Origin: Acidobacteriaceae bacterium
GTDB lineage: Bacteria > Acidobacteriota > Terriglobia > Terriglobales > Acidobacteriaceae
DNA length: 44,392 nucleotides
Direction: 5' to 3'
Assembly (NCBI GenBank): GCA_003165795.1
Contig: PMWW01000155.1
Coordinates: 23,364-67,755, forward strand
The translations under genes and the position numbers were made by a program. The notes under the pieces are model-generated. The model saw nothing but the letters and a program-made list of their open reading frames with translations. It had not been told where the DNA came from and did no database searches. This document shows positions 26,901 to 34,247 of the stretch, piece after piece. Every line of letters starts with the position of its first letter. Position 1 is the stretch's first letter.

Positions 26901-29329
26901 GGGTTGTTCGTTCCCACGATCACCGTCAATCGCGTGCCCGACAGCGTTACCGGCAATGCCACATTGCTCCCTGGCCACGCCGCCGCTGTCCAGTTGTTCC
27001 CTTTTGCATCGTCAAAATTCGCTATCAACGGGTTGCCCGTCACCGTGCCCAGCACCGTACTGCCGTCCAAGAACTGCACCTGGCACAGCGTCCAGCATTG
27101 GGTATAGCCTTCGTCCCCCAGCGCCAGCGACACATTGTAGGTGCCGGCTGACGGCAGATTTACATAAAACGTCCCCGGCGATCCATTGCGCACGTAATTG
27201 ATTCCCGCCAGACGGGGATCGACCGTCGTACTTCGATCGCGCGATTGAATCAATCCGGTATTCACCCAACCAAAGGTCACTCCCCCAACCGTGGTCGGAT
27301 ACGCCGTCGTTGCCAATACGTGGGTGGTATTGGCAGGATCGGTTACAAAGCCAGCCGTCGCCCGGAAGTCGAACCCTTGCTGCCATCCCGAGGACCCAGC
27401 CGTTACGGTCAGGGTGACGATCGTGGTCGGCGCTAAGCCTCCGCCCGTCGCCTTTACCGTGATCGAATACGTTCCCGTGGGCGTACTCGCGCCCACCGTG
27501 ATCGTCATTGCCGAGCTGCCCGCACCGGGCGCCGGAATCGTGCTGGGATTGAAGCTCACCGTCGTGCCCGAAGGCGCGCCCGATGCCGTCAAACTCACCG
27601 CACTGTTGAACCCGCCGCCGATAGCGGTGGTGACCGTCGACGTCGCTTGCGTGCCTTGCACGGTCGTCAACGAAGCGGGTGACGCCGATACCGTTAGGCT
27701 CGGCTGGTTCGCCGTAACCGTGAGGCTCACCGTGGTGGTCTGCCGGATACTGCCTCCGGAAGCGGTTACTGTGATCGGATAGGTCCCCACCGGCGTGCTC
27801 GAACCCACCGTCATGGTCATCGTCGAATTGCCCGAACCGGGGGCGGGAATCGTGCTGGGATTGAAGCTGACCGTCGTGCCCGAAGGCGCGCCCGATGCGG
27901 TCAGACTGATGGCGCTGTTGAACCCGCCGCTGATGGCAGTGGTAATCGTGGAGCTCCCCTGGGTGCCTTGCACCACGCTGAGCGAAGCCGGCGTGGCCGA
28001 TACCGTGAAGCTCGGTGAAGACACATCATTGAGACGAAGAATCCAAGCGTTGTTGCTGGCATCATTGACGTTGACAAAGATGTCGAGCGAAGGGAAATAG
28101 CGAAAGCGTCCGAAGCCGCCAGTGTAGTTGCTCGGATTCGTAGAGTCTGGCGGATAATCGGTTCCCTTTGTGCTGCCAATGGTTACCTGCAAACACTTGT
28201 GCGAGGGTACCGTACCGTAATTGGTGACGACCGCATTGGGCTGGGAATTCAGCAGAATAATTTGATTGCCGAAGCTGGGATAACCAACCATCAATCCCAA
28301 AGCAGAATCCCACTCCAGCCCCATTGCCTGGTATACGGGAGCTCCATTACAACTGGGATCATCCCAAATAATCGAGGCACGAGTACTCAGATTGTAGCCG
28401 CGTATGTATCCCTTGCTGGCGGGCCCGTTGTTGTACTGGTATTCAGGCGGATATTGATCCCCGGTGATGAAGATAAAGAGATTGTCGATGGGATCTACGG
28501 CTGCGGCCCAGTTTTGTCCGACACTTGCCGGGATGCTGGTGGAAAGCGTTGTACGAGTATGAGCTACCGGATCGTAATCGTAGATGTTGTATTGGCCATC
28601 ATAGCCGACGAAGTGGCCAGTGTTGGGATTCAGGGCCACTGCTCCCATGTATCCGTTTCCGTAGGGCGCCAGCAGTTGCCAAGTTCGAGTTGAGGCGCTG
28701 ATAGCCCAAGCTTCAGGTGAGTTGTCTCCTAGATGGTAAACAGCGCCACTGAAGGCATACAGCGAATTCTGCGCCGGGGCAAACGCGAGTCCAAAATAGG
28801 TGTGCCTTGAGGACGGAGAGCCGCCCGACGCAGGGTAGTGCTGGGTGTCGCCGCTCTCTACATATGGGTTATAAGACTCCCAGTTGGGGACCAGTCCCTG
28901 TTGGTCGGTCGGATAGGCAACCTTATCCGGCGCATAAAAAATCTCCCAGGATGGCGTGCCCCGAAGGTCAAGGGCCATGAGTTGGTTGCCGCCGTAATCC
29001 GTATGCCCTCCCCCGAAAACGTACAACCGCTGATTGACGTCGTCACCAGCTCCTCCCGACCAGGGCAGTATGATGTAGTTACACGAGTCGTGATAGCTGA
29101 ATTCCTGATAGGTGGTGCATGCTGCGTTGCCACACGCTCCCTGAGGATTATTCGCCGGGCACGAATTGATCATCTGGGTATTGGGGAGGGGATACCAACC
29201 GTAGCCGGTTGGAAGCTGTGCGAACAGGAGAGCGGGACAACAGATTATGAGTGCTACTAGAAGACTAAATCGCGTCCCTGTTCGCCCTTCAACGTTTCCA
29301 GAGAAGGTGGAAGTAAACCAATTGTCCAT
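23966..29329 (-). CDS. Giant secreted multidomain protein (kelch-like, Ig-like repeats, malectin-like, C-terminal glycan-active-like region)
   Basis: About 1787 aa with a signal peptide (FSLLVALIICCPALLFA-Q near residue 36). The domains in order are: a kelch/galactose-oxidase-like propeller (about 40-435, with YVFGGGHTDYGGN); two Ig-like modules (about 438-615); a malectin-like carbohydrate-binding module (about 645-815, GFDFRATAGFVTDP...LPSAGTYNVSLALGDEGY); two more Ig-like modules (about 830-1030); and a C-terminal region of about 750 residues. That last region begins ISVGRFFKDGDIPNFAQAVV and contains HGDWIGMTTSWDTIYLLTGDPN, which recalls beta-barrel plus alpha/alpha-barrel polysaccharide lyases. 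This last comparison is low-confidence. There is no PEP-CTERM signal. The ATG at 29329 precedes the signal peptide; a GTG 57 nt upstream is an alternative. It probably binds or remodels extracellular glycan. Confidence 0.8.
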   Translation of the reverse strand: MDNWFTSTFSGNVEGRTGTRFSLLVALIICCPALLFAQLPTGYGWYPLPNTQMINSCPANNPQGACGNAACTTYQEFSYHDSCNYIILPWSGGAGDDVNQRLYVFGGGHTDYGGNQLMALDLRGTPSWEIFYAPDKVAYPTDQQGLVPNWESYNPYVESGDTQHYPASGGSPSSRHTYFGLAFAPAQNSLYAFSGAVYHLGDNSPEAWAISASTRTWQLLAPYGNGYMGAVALNPNTGHFVGYDGQYNIYDYDPVAHTRTTLSTSIPASVGQNWAAAVDPIDNLFIFITGDQYPPEYQYNNGPASKGYIRGYNLSTRASIIWDDPSCNGAPVYQAMGLEWDSALGLMVGYPSFGNQIILLNSQPNAVVTNYGTVPSHKCLQVTIGSTKGTDYPPDSTNPSNYTGGFGRFRYFPSLDIFVNVNDASNNAWILRLNDVSSPSFTVSATPASLSVVQGTQGSSTITTAISGGFNSAISLTASGAPSGTTVSFNPSTIPAPGSGNSTMTMTVGSSTPVGTYPITVTASGGSIRQTTTVSLTVTANQPSLTVSASPASLTTVQGTQATSTVTTAIGGGFNSAVSLTASGAPSGTTVSFNPSTIPAPGAGSSAMTITVGASTPTGTYSITVKATGGGLAPTTIVTLTVTAGSSGWQQGFDFRATAGFVTDPANTTHVLATTAYPTTVGGVTFGWVNTGLIQSRDRSTTVDPRLAGINYVRNGSPGTFYVNLPSAGTYNVSLALGDEGYTQCWTLCQVQFLDGSTVLGTVTGNPLIANFDDAKGNNWTAAAWPGSNVALPVTLSGTRLTVIVGTNNPSSDVTPIAYLGLSQGNGGGSPSFTVSATPASLSVVQGTQGSSTITTAISGGFNSAISLTATGAPSGTTVSFNPSTIPAPGSGNSTMTMTVGSSTPVGTYPITVTASGGGIRQTTTVSLTVTANQPSLTVSASPASLTIVQGTQATSTITTAIGGGFNSAVSLTASGAPSGTTVSFNPSTIPAPGSGSSAMTVTVGASTPTGTYSITVKATGGGLAPTTTVSLTVTSSGGGGGTGNGITVSDLTGSGQTNRFISVGRFFKDGDIPNFAQAVVGGVPILTQCDVKNRWPDGSLKFAIISFVLPSVSTAGTAVSFQNQGTGNNTGFLQQGDMLNTPYDFEAAMQLTGTVSPSISARAMLQAGLYRYWLQGPIVTAVIIEDRNARSADVNTDGGTGDPLHPIFEAWFYPQGSKVQVGFTLENAWASSTSTQSARNQTFALTLQTGYNSPTTRLSQPSFTQWGFTRWHRAFWVDSDPPPVQYNWNPQYLLTTGAYPNWDLTYMPPASSIAAEYATYTSLQTQFPARFTLPGFDDPNNGGVVNYNEAIDAGGESTHGDWIGMTTSWDTIYLLTGDPNLQKMATDNADFAARFPMWFREADHNAGSGHYFDEPGNGSIDPYGHVVSVNARQQVTLYLGNWNGNSSFQGCGGTEGEDTVYTTSAPSHGGWPAMGSSHLPDFGYVPYSLTGQYYYLEQEQLEAGYLISGLEGCYNLSLGNMGWRQGYLGLKTNLVRDDAWTLRTLAYGAFISPDGTPEQAYLQDKLMNNLAMQQGAHGLAMTVPVTTASSAAYSFGQNVLVQSQAANPSPLGAWQIDSASQSYAQNGSENNVNPNTLSNAGAPWQEAFLAASFGMIRQFGQADTTSLLGFMAIRPVNEVLNPVLNHYLVGQYVYPSTLITGGLGPQGWIADWPTLQNNYLVLPTGWECGTSDSGRSAMQLGILSYMTHNTVNGYSGQSAWSWLKSNFSCQSSIYPNDPRWSMIPLQ
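26226..26839. repeat. 614-bp intragenic direct repeat, copy 1
   Basis: This copy encodes the second pair of Ig-like modules of the giant secreted protein. It aligns without gaps to 27402-28015 at very high identity, with only scattered substitutions (a few dozen by eye). Within it, the two modules are themselves diverged tandem copies, sharing the segment that encodes FNPSTIPAPG. Confidence 0.9.
27402..28015. repeat. 614-bp intragenic direct repeat, copy 2
   Basis: Gap-free partner of 26226-26839, offset by 1176 bp, which is a multiple of three. It encodes the first pair of Ig-like modules. The 562 bp between the copies encodes the malectin-like module, so recombination between the copies would delete that module and one Ig pair in frame. 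Confidence 0.9.
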
Positions 29330-29858
29330 GGCTGCGATTCTAACTGAGGTACTCGTATTGCCGTATCGCCGGAATGAGGGCCGCACAAACGTAGGTAACC
29401 ATCAATGAGTTACTAAAATGGTAGCAACAGTAGCACTTTACGGCTAATAAACTGGGTAGCATGCTAAACATTTAGTGGCACTTACACGCCTGGCAAGGCA
29501 TTCGGCTGGCAGACAGAGCAGGCGCTGTGGTGATGATGCCAAAGTCTGGCTCTTCTGCAAGGAAATAGGGCAAGACCAATTTGCCGAAGAATTCGAAAAG
29601 GCAGGTCCCGAAACCGACTTTGAGATCGGCTCGGGATGACAAGAATGTAGAGATATGCGAAGGCAGGCTGCAGCTGCGACCATTTCAAGAGCACCCTAGC
29701 AGGCCGTGGTGCAAGGCCCGTCTTCTCAATATCGCAACATGCGGCCCTGCTGTTGAATGAGTTACGACGCGGTTGGCGAGTTTTGCACTTCTGCCACGGG
29801 CTGTTAGGCCGAGTTTTCCAGCAAACTGAGAAGCCACGCCGATCGCCGCCTGGGGCGC
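29330..29858. other. Gene-free stretch between the giant protein gene and prsT
   Basis: 529 bp with no convincing gene; short open frames here show no start context or recognisable product. It should contain the promoter of the giant protein (minus strand), but I could not find a clear -10/-35 or a sigma-54 element. The only structured element seen is the inverted repeat at 29606-29636. Confidence 0.5.
29606..29636. repeat. Hairpin-forming intergenic inverted repeat
   Basis: TCCCGA (29606-29611) pairs with TCGGGA (29631-29636), and inside it CCGA (29614-29617) pairs with TCGG (29626-29629). The minus-strand context CATCCCGAGCC...GGGACCTGC resembles the short intergenic repeats (CATCCTGAGC...GGGACCTGC type) that I associate with acidobacterial genomes. 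That family assignment is from memory. Confidence 0.4.
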
Positions 29859-32234
29859 CTATTTTGCCGGCATTTCCGCCAGGATTTTCCTGGCATCGGC
29901 AGCATCGCCAAAATTGGGCATCTTCAGGGCCGCTTCCAGTTCTTTCCGCGCCTCATCGTTGCGTCCCAGCTTGTAATAGGCAGTTCCCAGATGATACAGG
30001 TACGAAGCGTTGGTGGGATCTTTGGCGGCTGAATCTTTGAGATTTTCGACGGCCGCTTCGTAAGAGCCTTTCTTGACGTAAATCCAGCCCAGCGTATCGG
30101 CAATGCCAGGGTCGTTGGGGGCCTTTTCTTTCGCTTCCTCGGCCAGCTTGAGGGCCATGTCGACATTGCCGCCGTGCTCGGCGTACAGCCAGGCTAAATT
30201 ATTCTTGGCGACTACGTTGTCAGGATTCGCATTCAGTGAACTCTCATAGTAAGTCCTGGCTTTGGTGAAATCGCCCTTTCTTTCGGCCATCTGACCCAGG
30301 CGAAACAACGCGTACGAGCGGCTTGAGTCCTGCTGGGCCGCGGCCTTCTCATACGATTGCTGCGCCAAGTCAAATTGTTTATTCAGAAAATAGGTGTCGG
30401 CCAGGCCCAAGGACGCCTGCGTAAGGTTCGGGTTGATGGTCAAGGCCTTGTTGAAGGCGTCCAGCGCGGCCTGAAGGCGTCCCGTTCGCTGCGCCACTCG
30501 GCCCAGAATTTCAAAACCTTCTGCCCAATTGGGGGTCTTGTTCAACCGTGCCTTTATTGCTTCGATCCCCTGATCGGCCTGTTTTTGGGCGACATAACTG
30601 GCACCCAATACATTGAGCGCAACCACCGACTCTGGTGTCATGTCCAGGGAATCGCCAGCCAGTTTTGCGGCTTGAGCAAACTGTCTTTGCGCCAGCTTGA
30701 CGGATGCCTGCGCCTGAAGAACGGCCCCCTTTTCCTTTGCTGTGGTGGCCATACCAAGGCTGGCGTTCAAGTCCGTCTCCGCCGCCTGAAAGTCACCCTT
30801 CGCCATGTAGGCCTGGGCCAGAAGCAATCGCGTGCCCAGGGCCCTAGGTTTTGCCGCTACTTCCTTGGTCAGGTCTTGGATCACTTGGTCCGCATGGCCC
30901 TGGCTCAACTGGATGGCGGCCAAAGTGTCGGTCGCTGCCGGATAGTCCGGGTTGATCTTCAGCACGTCCTGCAGCGCGGTTTGTGCTTCGTCAAGTTTCC
31001 CCACGGCTATGTAGGCACGAGCCAGACTAAAGATCGTCTCGGCCGCGGCGGGATTACCTTTACGACTCTTCTGCAGCTCGGTGATGGCGTCGGCCGGCTT
31101 TCCGCCTTCGAGCAGCACCCTCCCTTTCAAGGCGAGAGCTTGCCAATCTTTAGGATTGTTCTTCAGCAGACGCTCGATGGCGTCGCCGGCTTCTGGATAA
31201 CGGCCATCGACGATATCGGCGGCCGCCAGTCCGCGCCAACTCTGCCAATCCTTCTTGTTCGTCTCCACCAGGCGCTTATATTCGGCTTCCGCATCTTGGG
31301 GACGGTTCGACATCATGTAAAACTCAGCCAGAATGTCGCGATATTCGGCCTGGTCCTTGCCCTTTTGCTGAACTTGCCGGTAGAGCGGCTCGGCCTCAGC
31401 CATTCTTTGATGCCGCATGTAGAAGTTCGCCAGCAACATGGCGAAGGGAATGTCGCCATTGTTCTGCTGCTGGGCTTGTTTCAAAACGGCCTCGGCGTTT
31501 TGCAGGTCGCCCTTTAATTCGTAGATGTTGCTGAGCGCCCCGAGCGCGGCCGTGGACTTCGGGTCCAACTGCCACGCCCGGCGCAGGGTCGCTTCCGCTT
31601 CCTCGGCTTTGTTGTCGTGCAGTTGCAGATAAGCGAGGTCCGACAAAGCTCGGGTGTTGTTGGGCTCGGCGGCCAGCACTTGGTCGACCAGGCTGCGGGC
31701 CTGCTTGTAGTCTTGCAGACCAAAATCGCTCTCCGCCAGCAATAAGGTCCCGACCTTGTCGTCGGGCCAGTTACTGAGAATCAGCTGCGCCTGTCCTTTC
31801 GCTTCGGCAAAGTTGCCCGCCCGGGCCAGCATCTCACCAATCATGATCTGCGCCTGACGATGCTTGGGATCAGCTTTGACCGTAGCGACAAATTCCTGAA
31901 AGGCGATCTGGGGGGTGCCGCGCTGCAGTTCGATATTGGCCAGCTCGAAGCGGGCCTTGGCCAGCTTGGGATTGAGCTGAATGGCCGATCGCAACTCGAT
32001 GATGGCCGCATCCGTGTCGTTCTCTTTCAGCAACTTTTCGGCCCGCGCGTAGTGCTTTTCTGCCTTCACTTTGGGGTCGCGGGTGCAGCCGGTTAGCGCC
32101 GGCAGCAGCAGGCAGGACAGCAGCAGGGCCGCCATCTGAAAGTAGTTTGGCAAATTGCGACGATTCCAGCCCCGGCGCGAGAAATTGTTTATCAGTTGTC
32201 TCATGACCGACCCCTTTGCTAAAGACGCATTCAT
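29859..32234 (-). CDS. prsT: PEP-CTERM system TPR-repeat lipoprotein PrsT
   Basis: A 791-aa exported protein matching PrsT (TIGR02917 type), a large TPR protein conserved with exosortase A. A lipoprotein signal (MAALLLSCLLLPALTGC, lipobox Cys50) is followed by about twenty TPR units filling the rest (for example AEKLLKENDTDAAIIELRSAIQLNP and NLAWLYAEHGGNVDMALKLAEEA). It probably scaffolds the envelope-spanning assembly machinery. The ATG at 32234 overlaps the epsB stop (ATGA), implying coupling. An in-frame ATG at 32204 with AAGGGG upstream would shorten the N-terminus by 10 residues and is nearly as plausible. Confidence 0.92.
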   Translation of the reverse strand: MNASLAKGSVMRQLINNFSRRGWNRRNLPNYFQMAALLLSCLLLPALTGCTRDPKVKAEKHYARAEKLLKENDTDAAIIELRSAIQLNPKLAKARFELANIELQRGTPQIAFQEFVATVKADPKHRQAQIMIGEMLARAGNFAEAKGQAQLILSNWPDDKVGTLLLAESDFGLQDYKQARSLVDQVLAAEPNNTRALSDLAYLQLHDNKAEEAEATLRRAWQLDPKSTAALGALSNIYELKGDLQNAEAVLKQAQQQNNGDIPFAMLLANFYMRHQRMAEAEPLYRQVQQKGKDQAEYRDILAEFYMMSNRPQDAEAEYKRLVETNKKDWQSWRGLAAADIVDGRYPEAGDAIERLLKNNPKDWQALALKGRVLLEGGKPADAITELQKSRKGNPAAAETIFSLARAYIAVGKLDEAQTALQDVLKINPDYPAATDTLAAIQLSQGHADQVIQDLTKEVAAKPRALGTRLLLAQAYMAKGDFQAAETDLNASLGMATTAKEKGAVLQAQASVKLAQRQFAQAAKLAGDSLDMTPESVVALNVLGASYVAQKQADQGIEAIKARLNKTPNWAEGFEILGRVAQRTGRLQAALDAFNKALTINPNLTQASLGLADTYFLNKQFDLAQQSYEKAAAQQDSSRSYALFRLGQMAERKGDFTKARTYYESSLNANPDNVVAKNNLAWLYAEHGGNVDMALKLAEEAKEKAPNDPGIADTLGWIYVKKGSYEAAVENLKDSAAKDPTNASYLYHLGTAYYKLGRNDEARKELEAALKMPNFGDAADARKILAEMPAK

Positions 32235-33817
32235 TTGGCGCCGCGTCCCGATAAAAGAACTTTGGCGGTTTCAAAGATTATGGCGAGATCTAACGGCATC
32301 GACAGGTGCTTGATGTAGAACAGGTCGTGCTCCAGCTTTATCTTGGTTTGTTCAACCGTCGCGCCATAACCGTACTTAACTTGTGCCCAGCCCGTGATCC
32401 CCGGACGCAGCGAGTGACGCTGCCCGTAATAGGGGATTTGCTCCTCCAGCATCTCCGCCAGGGAAGGCTGTTCCGGGCGCGGACCGACCAGACTCATGTC
32501 GCCGCGCAGGACGCTAATAAGTTGCGGCAGCTCGTCCAGCCGGAACTTGCGAATGAATCGTCCCACCCGGGTAATACGCGGGTCACTGTCAGAAGTCCAC
32601 GAGGCGGCTTTGGGCACCGGCTCGTTTCGCATGGAACGAAATTTCAAGATTTCGAAGTGCCGCCCGTTGAGCCCGATTCGCCCCTGCCGGAACAGCACGG
32701 GAGCGCCGCTCTCCAGGAATACGGCAAGCGCGATCACCGCCATTAAGGGCAGTGCCAGGACCAGACCAATGGTGGAGACGACAATGTCGGTCAGGCGCTT
32801 GGCGGCCAGGACCAGGCGCGATTGGCGAAATCCGTCAGCCAAGATCAACCAACTCGGGGAAAGGTGGTCCAACAGGATTCGTCCCGTGGTGCGCTCGTAC
32901 ATGTCATGGGCCTCTTCAATCTTCATGCCCACAAACTTCAGGCGGAGCAACTGCTTGATCGGCGTGCCGCCGCGCCGCTCGGACAAGGAAAGCACGACCC
33001 GATCCACCCGTTCCGCAAGAGCGCAGCGCTCCACATCCTTGGGGGTTCCGATTACCGAAGGAAAAATCACTTCGCGGCTTTCCGTGGCATGGTCGGCAAC
33101 CGCCGTGGCCGCACCGCCGAGCAGCCCTTCCGCCCCGGCAGCTTCCATCATGAGCGCGCCGGACCCACGGCTCCGCAGCGCCGGAGATGGGCTATATCGC
33201 AAGGAGTAGTGGAGCGGAAACGGCGAGACCCGAGCGCCGTACTCCCGTTCCCCGATGGCAGCGCTACCCGTGCCCAGGCTGTCGCTCTCCCGCAGCAGGC
33301 CAACGATGTCGATGTTCAGCTCCGGCCGGCGCAGAATCTCCTCCGCTAGATAGCATCCGGCCGGACCGTCACCCACGATGAGGATGCGCTCATTGCGCCG
33401 GAGAAACGGCGCGCTGGCATCCACCAGCAGGCGCCAGCCAGACACCGTAGCAATGATGAGAGGTGTGGCAACTGCGGCAATGCCACGCCCCAGACTCAAG
33501 TCCGGGTAGCAGTAATAGAGGAGTGCCAGAACCAGGCAGGCCGAACCCAGTGCCTGCAGCAAACGTACGAACAGCACCGACCGCCGGCTCACGATCTGGA
33601 GATCATAGAGATCGTAGTAATACAGCGCCAGTTCGCACACCACAATCACGATGCCGTAACGCAGCAGAACTCCGGGCTGCCTTATCTGCTGCCGGAAGGC
33701 CTCGATGTCCATCAGTCGCAAGGCGGTGGCGAACAGCAGCCCGCAGGCGATCAAAGCGCCTTCCGATGCAATCAGCACCAGAGTCTTGCCGGGAATTCTT
33801 TGCCCACCGATTTTCAT
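32231..33817 (-). CDS. epsB: Initiating sugar-phosphate transferase EpsB-type (polyprenyl glycosylphosphotransferase), PEP-CTERM-associated
   Basis: A 528-aa enzyme that transfers a sugar-1-phosphate to undecaprenyl phosphate to start EPS repeat-unit synthesis. Four or so N-terminal membrane helices lie in 13-115, a CoA-binding/Rossmann-like middle part includes RILIVGDGPAGCYLAEEI, and one helix precedes the bacterial sugar transferase domain. That domain carries FEILKFRSM, FRLDELPQL, RGDMSLVGPRPE and GITGWAQV, and ends FYIKHLSMPLDLAIIFETAKVLL. It fits TIGR03013. The ATG at 33817 fits the family start. It is only 9 nt past the CCA of the tRNA-like gene, and those 9 nt (AAAGTTCAC) hold no Shine-Dalgarno sequence. 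The open frame upstream to 33934 begins inside the sigma-54 promoter and cannot be used. Confidence 0.92.
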   Translation of the reverse strand: MKIGGQRIPGKTLVLIASEGALIACGLLFATALRLMDIEAFRQQIRQPGVLLRYGIVIVVCELALYYYDLYDLQIVSRRSVLFVRLLQALGSACLVLALLYYCYPDLSLGRGIAAVATPLIIATVSGWRLLVDASAPFLRRNERILIVGDGPAGCYLAEEILRRPELNIDIVGLLRESDSLGTGSAAIGEREYGARVSPFPLHYSLRYSPSPALRSRGSGALMMEAAGAEGLLGGAATAVADHATESREVIFPSVIGTPKDVERCALAERVDRVVLSLSERRGGTPIKQLLRLKFVGMKIEEAHDMYERTTGRILLDHLSPSWLILADGFRQSRLVLAAKRLTDIVVSTIGLVLALPLMAVIALAVFLESGAPVLFRQGRIGLNGRHFEILKFRSMRNEPVPKAASWTSDSDPRITRVGRFIRKFRLDELPQLISVLRGDMSLVGPRPEQPSLAEMLEEQIPYYGQRHSLRPGITGWAQVKYGYGATVEQTKIKLEHDLFYIKHLSMPLDLAIIFETAKVLLSGRGAK

Positions 33818-33826
33818 GTGAACTTT

Positions 33827-33901
33827 TGGTAGGCGGAGCCGGAATTGAACCTGCGACCTCCCCGATGTAATCGGGGCGCTCTGCAACTGAGCTATCCGCC
33901 T
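33827..33901 (-). tRNA. tRNA-Val(UAC)-like gene, structurally atypical
   Basis: A 75-nt cloverleaf on the minus strand. The acceptor stem is perfect (AGGCGGA/TCCGCCT), the discriminator is A and the CCA is encoded. The D-stem is GCTC/GAGC, the anticodon stem CCCCG/CGGGG, the loop ATTACAT (anticodon UAC, valine), and the T-loop TTCAATT. Deviations from a normal tRNA are a D-loop AGTTGCA that lacks the GG pair (one of G18/G19 missing), an A-G mismatch in the middle of the T-stem (GCAGG/CCGGC), and A32 facing U38. It may be a functional minor tRNA, a decaying copy or a tRNA mimic in the epsB leader. A sigma-54 promoter would start about 6 nt upstream, and epsB begins 9 nt downstream. Confidence 0.65.
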
Positions 33902-33916
33902 ATGCAGAAGTTGCAA

Positions 33917-33934
33917 TCGCAAGTTACGTGCCAA
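33917..33934 (-). promoter_or_regulatory. Sigma-54 promoter for the tRNA-like/epsB/prsT unit
   Basis: On the minus strand the sequence is TTGGCACGTAACTTGCGA. The -24 box TTGGCACG is perfect and the -12 box is TTGC, with exactly 10 nt between GG and GC. The predicted start is near 33907, about 6 nt before the 5' end of the tRNA-like gene. Confidence 0.78.
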
Positions 33935-34169
33935 AGCCCTGAAGCGCCCCAGCCGGCCCCGATTCCAGGAAAACGCCCATCTTAAGAAGCCATGGTTCGG
34001 GAAGGTACCGGTTCCGGTGTCGCAGTTGGCTTAGGTTTTAGCTGAATTTGGGCCGGGAGGTAGGTTTCCGGCCAAAAAATAGGAAGAATTTTTCCGCAAA
34101 AACACGAAAGGTTTTTTCCGAATGGCTTCCGCCAGGCCATTTGCGGTCGAAAATGAAGCTTCTTGAAGT
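33935..34169. promoter_or_regulatory. Divergent control region between the epsB and acyltransferase operons
   Basis: This 235-bp gene-free stretch lies between two outward-facing sigma-54 promoters and should hold activator (enhancer-binding protein) sites. It contains the dyad GGAAGAATTTTTCC at 34082-34095, a second looser one near 34106, and a GGCCGG/CCGGCC inverted repeat at 34051-34073. The A-rich run beside the inverted repeat is on the wrong side for a terminator of either operon. Confidence 0.5.
34082..34095. promoter_or_regulatory. GGAA-N6-TTCC dyad, candidate activator site
   Basis: GGAAGAATTTTTCC lies about 90 bp upstream of the plus-strand sigma-54 promoter and about 160 bp upstream of the minus-strand one. 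It has the same half-sites and spacing as 21973-21986. Confidence 0.4.
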
Positions 34170-34186
34170 CTGGCATGTCGCTTGCT
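34170..34186 (+). promoter_or_regulatory. Sigma-54 promoter for the acyltransferase/ACP/ligase operon
   Basis: CTGGCATGTCGCTTGCT fits -24/-12 (TGGCAtG, N4, TTGCT) with the required 10 nt between GG and GC. The predicted start is near 34197, giving a leader of about 50 nt before ATG 34248. Confidence 0.7.
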
Positions 34187-34247
34187 TCACTGGTTGTAGG
34201 TTTAAGGATTACAAAGCAGTTATGAAAGCCAGACTGAGCGAAACGTA

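Noticed and set aside
25938-28100. Several long plus-strand frames rich in Val and Pro, repeated across 26-28 kb
   Set aside because: They are antisense shadows of the Ig-like repeat DNA, appear in parallel in every repeat copy, and lack a ribosome binding site and homology.
29444-29694. Two short minus-strand frames in the gap before the giant protein
   Set aside because: They run through the hairpin repeat, have no ribosome binding site, and their composition is not protein-like.
33818-33934. Longer epsB frame starting at 33934
   Set aside because: The start codon lies inside the predicted sigma-54 promoter and the frame would translate through the tRNA-like gene. Family members start at the MKI-like position, 33817.
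34051-34073. GGCCGG/CCGGCC inverted repeat as a terminator
   Set aside because: The A/T run is on the wrong side for either outward-facing operon, and the site lies between divergent promoters where no transcript should end.
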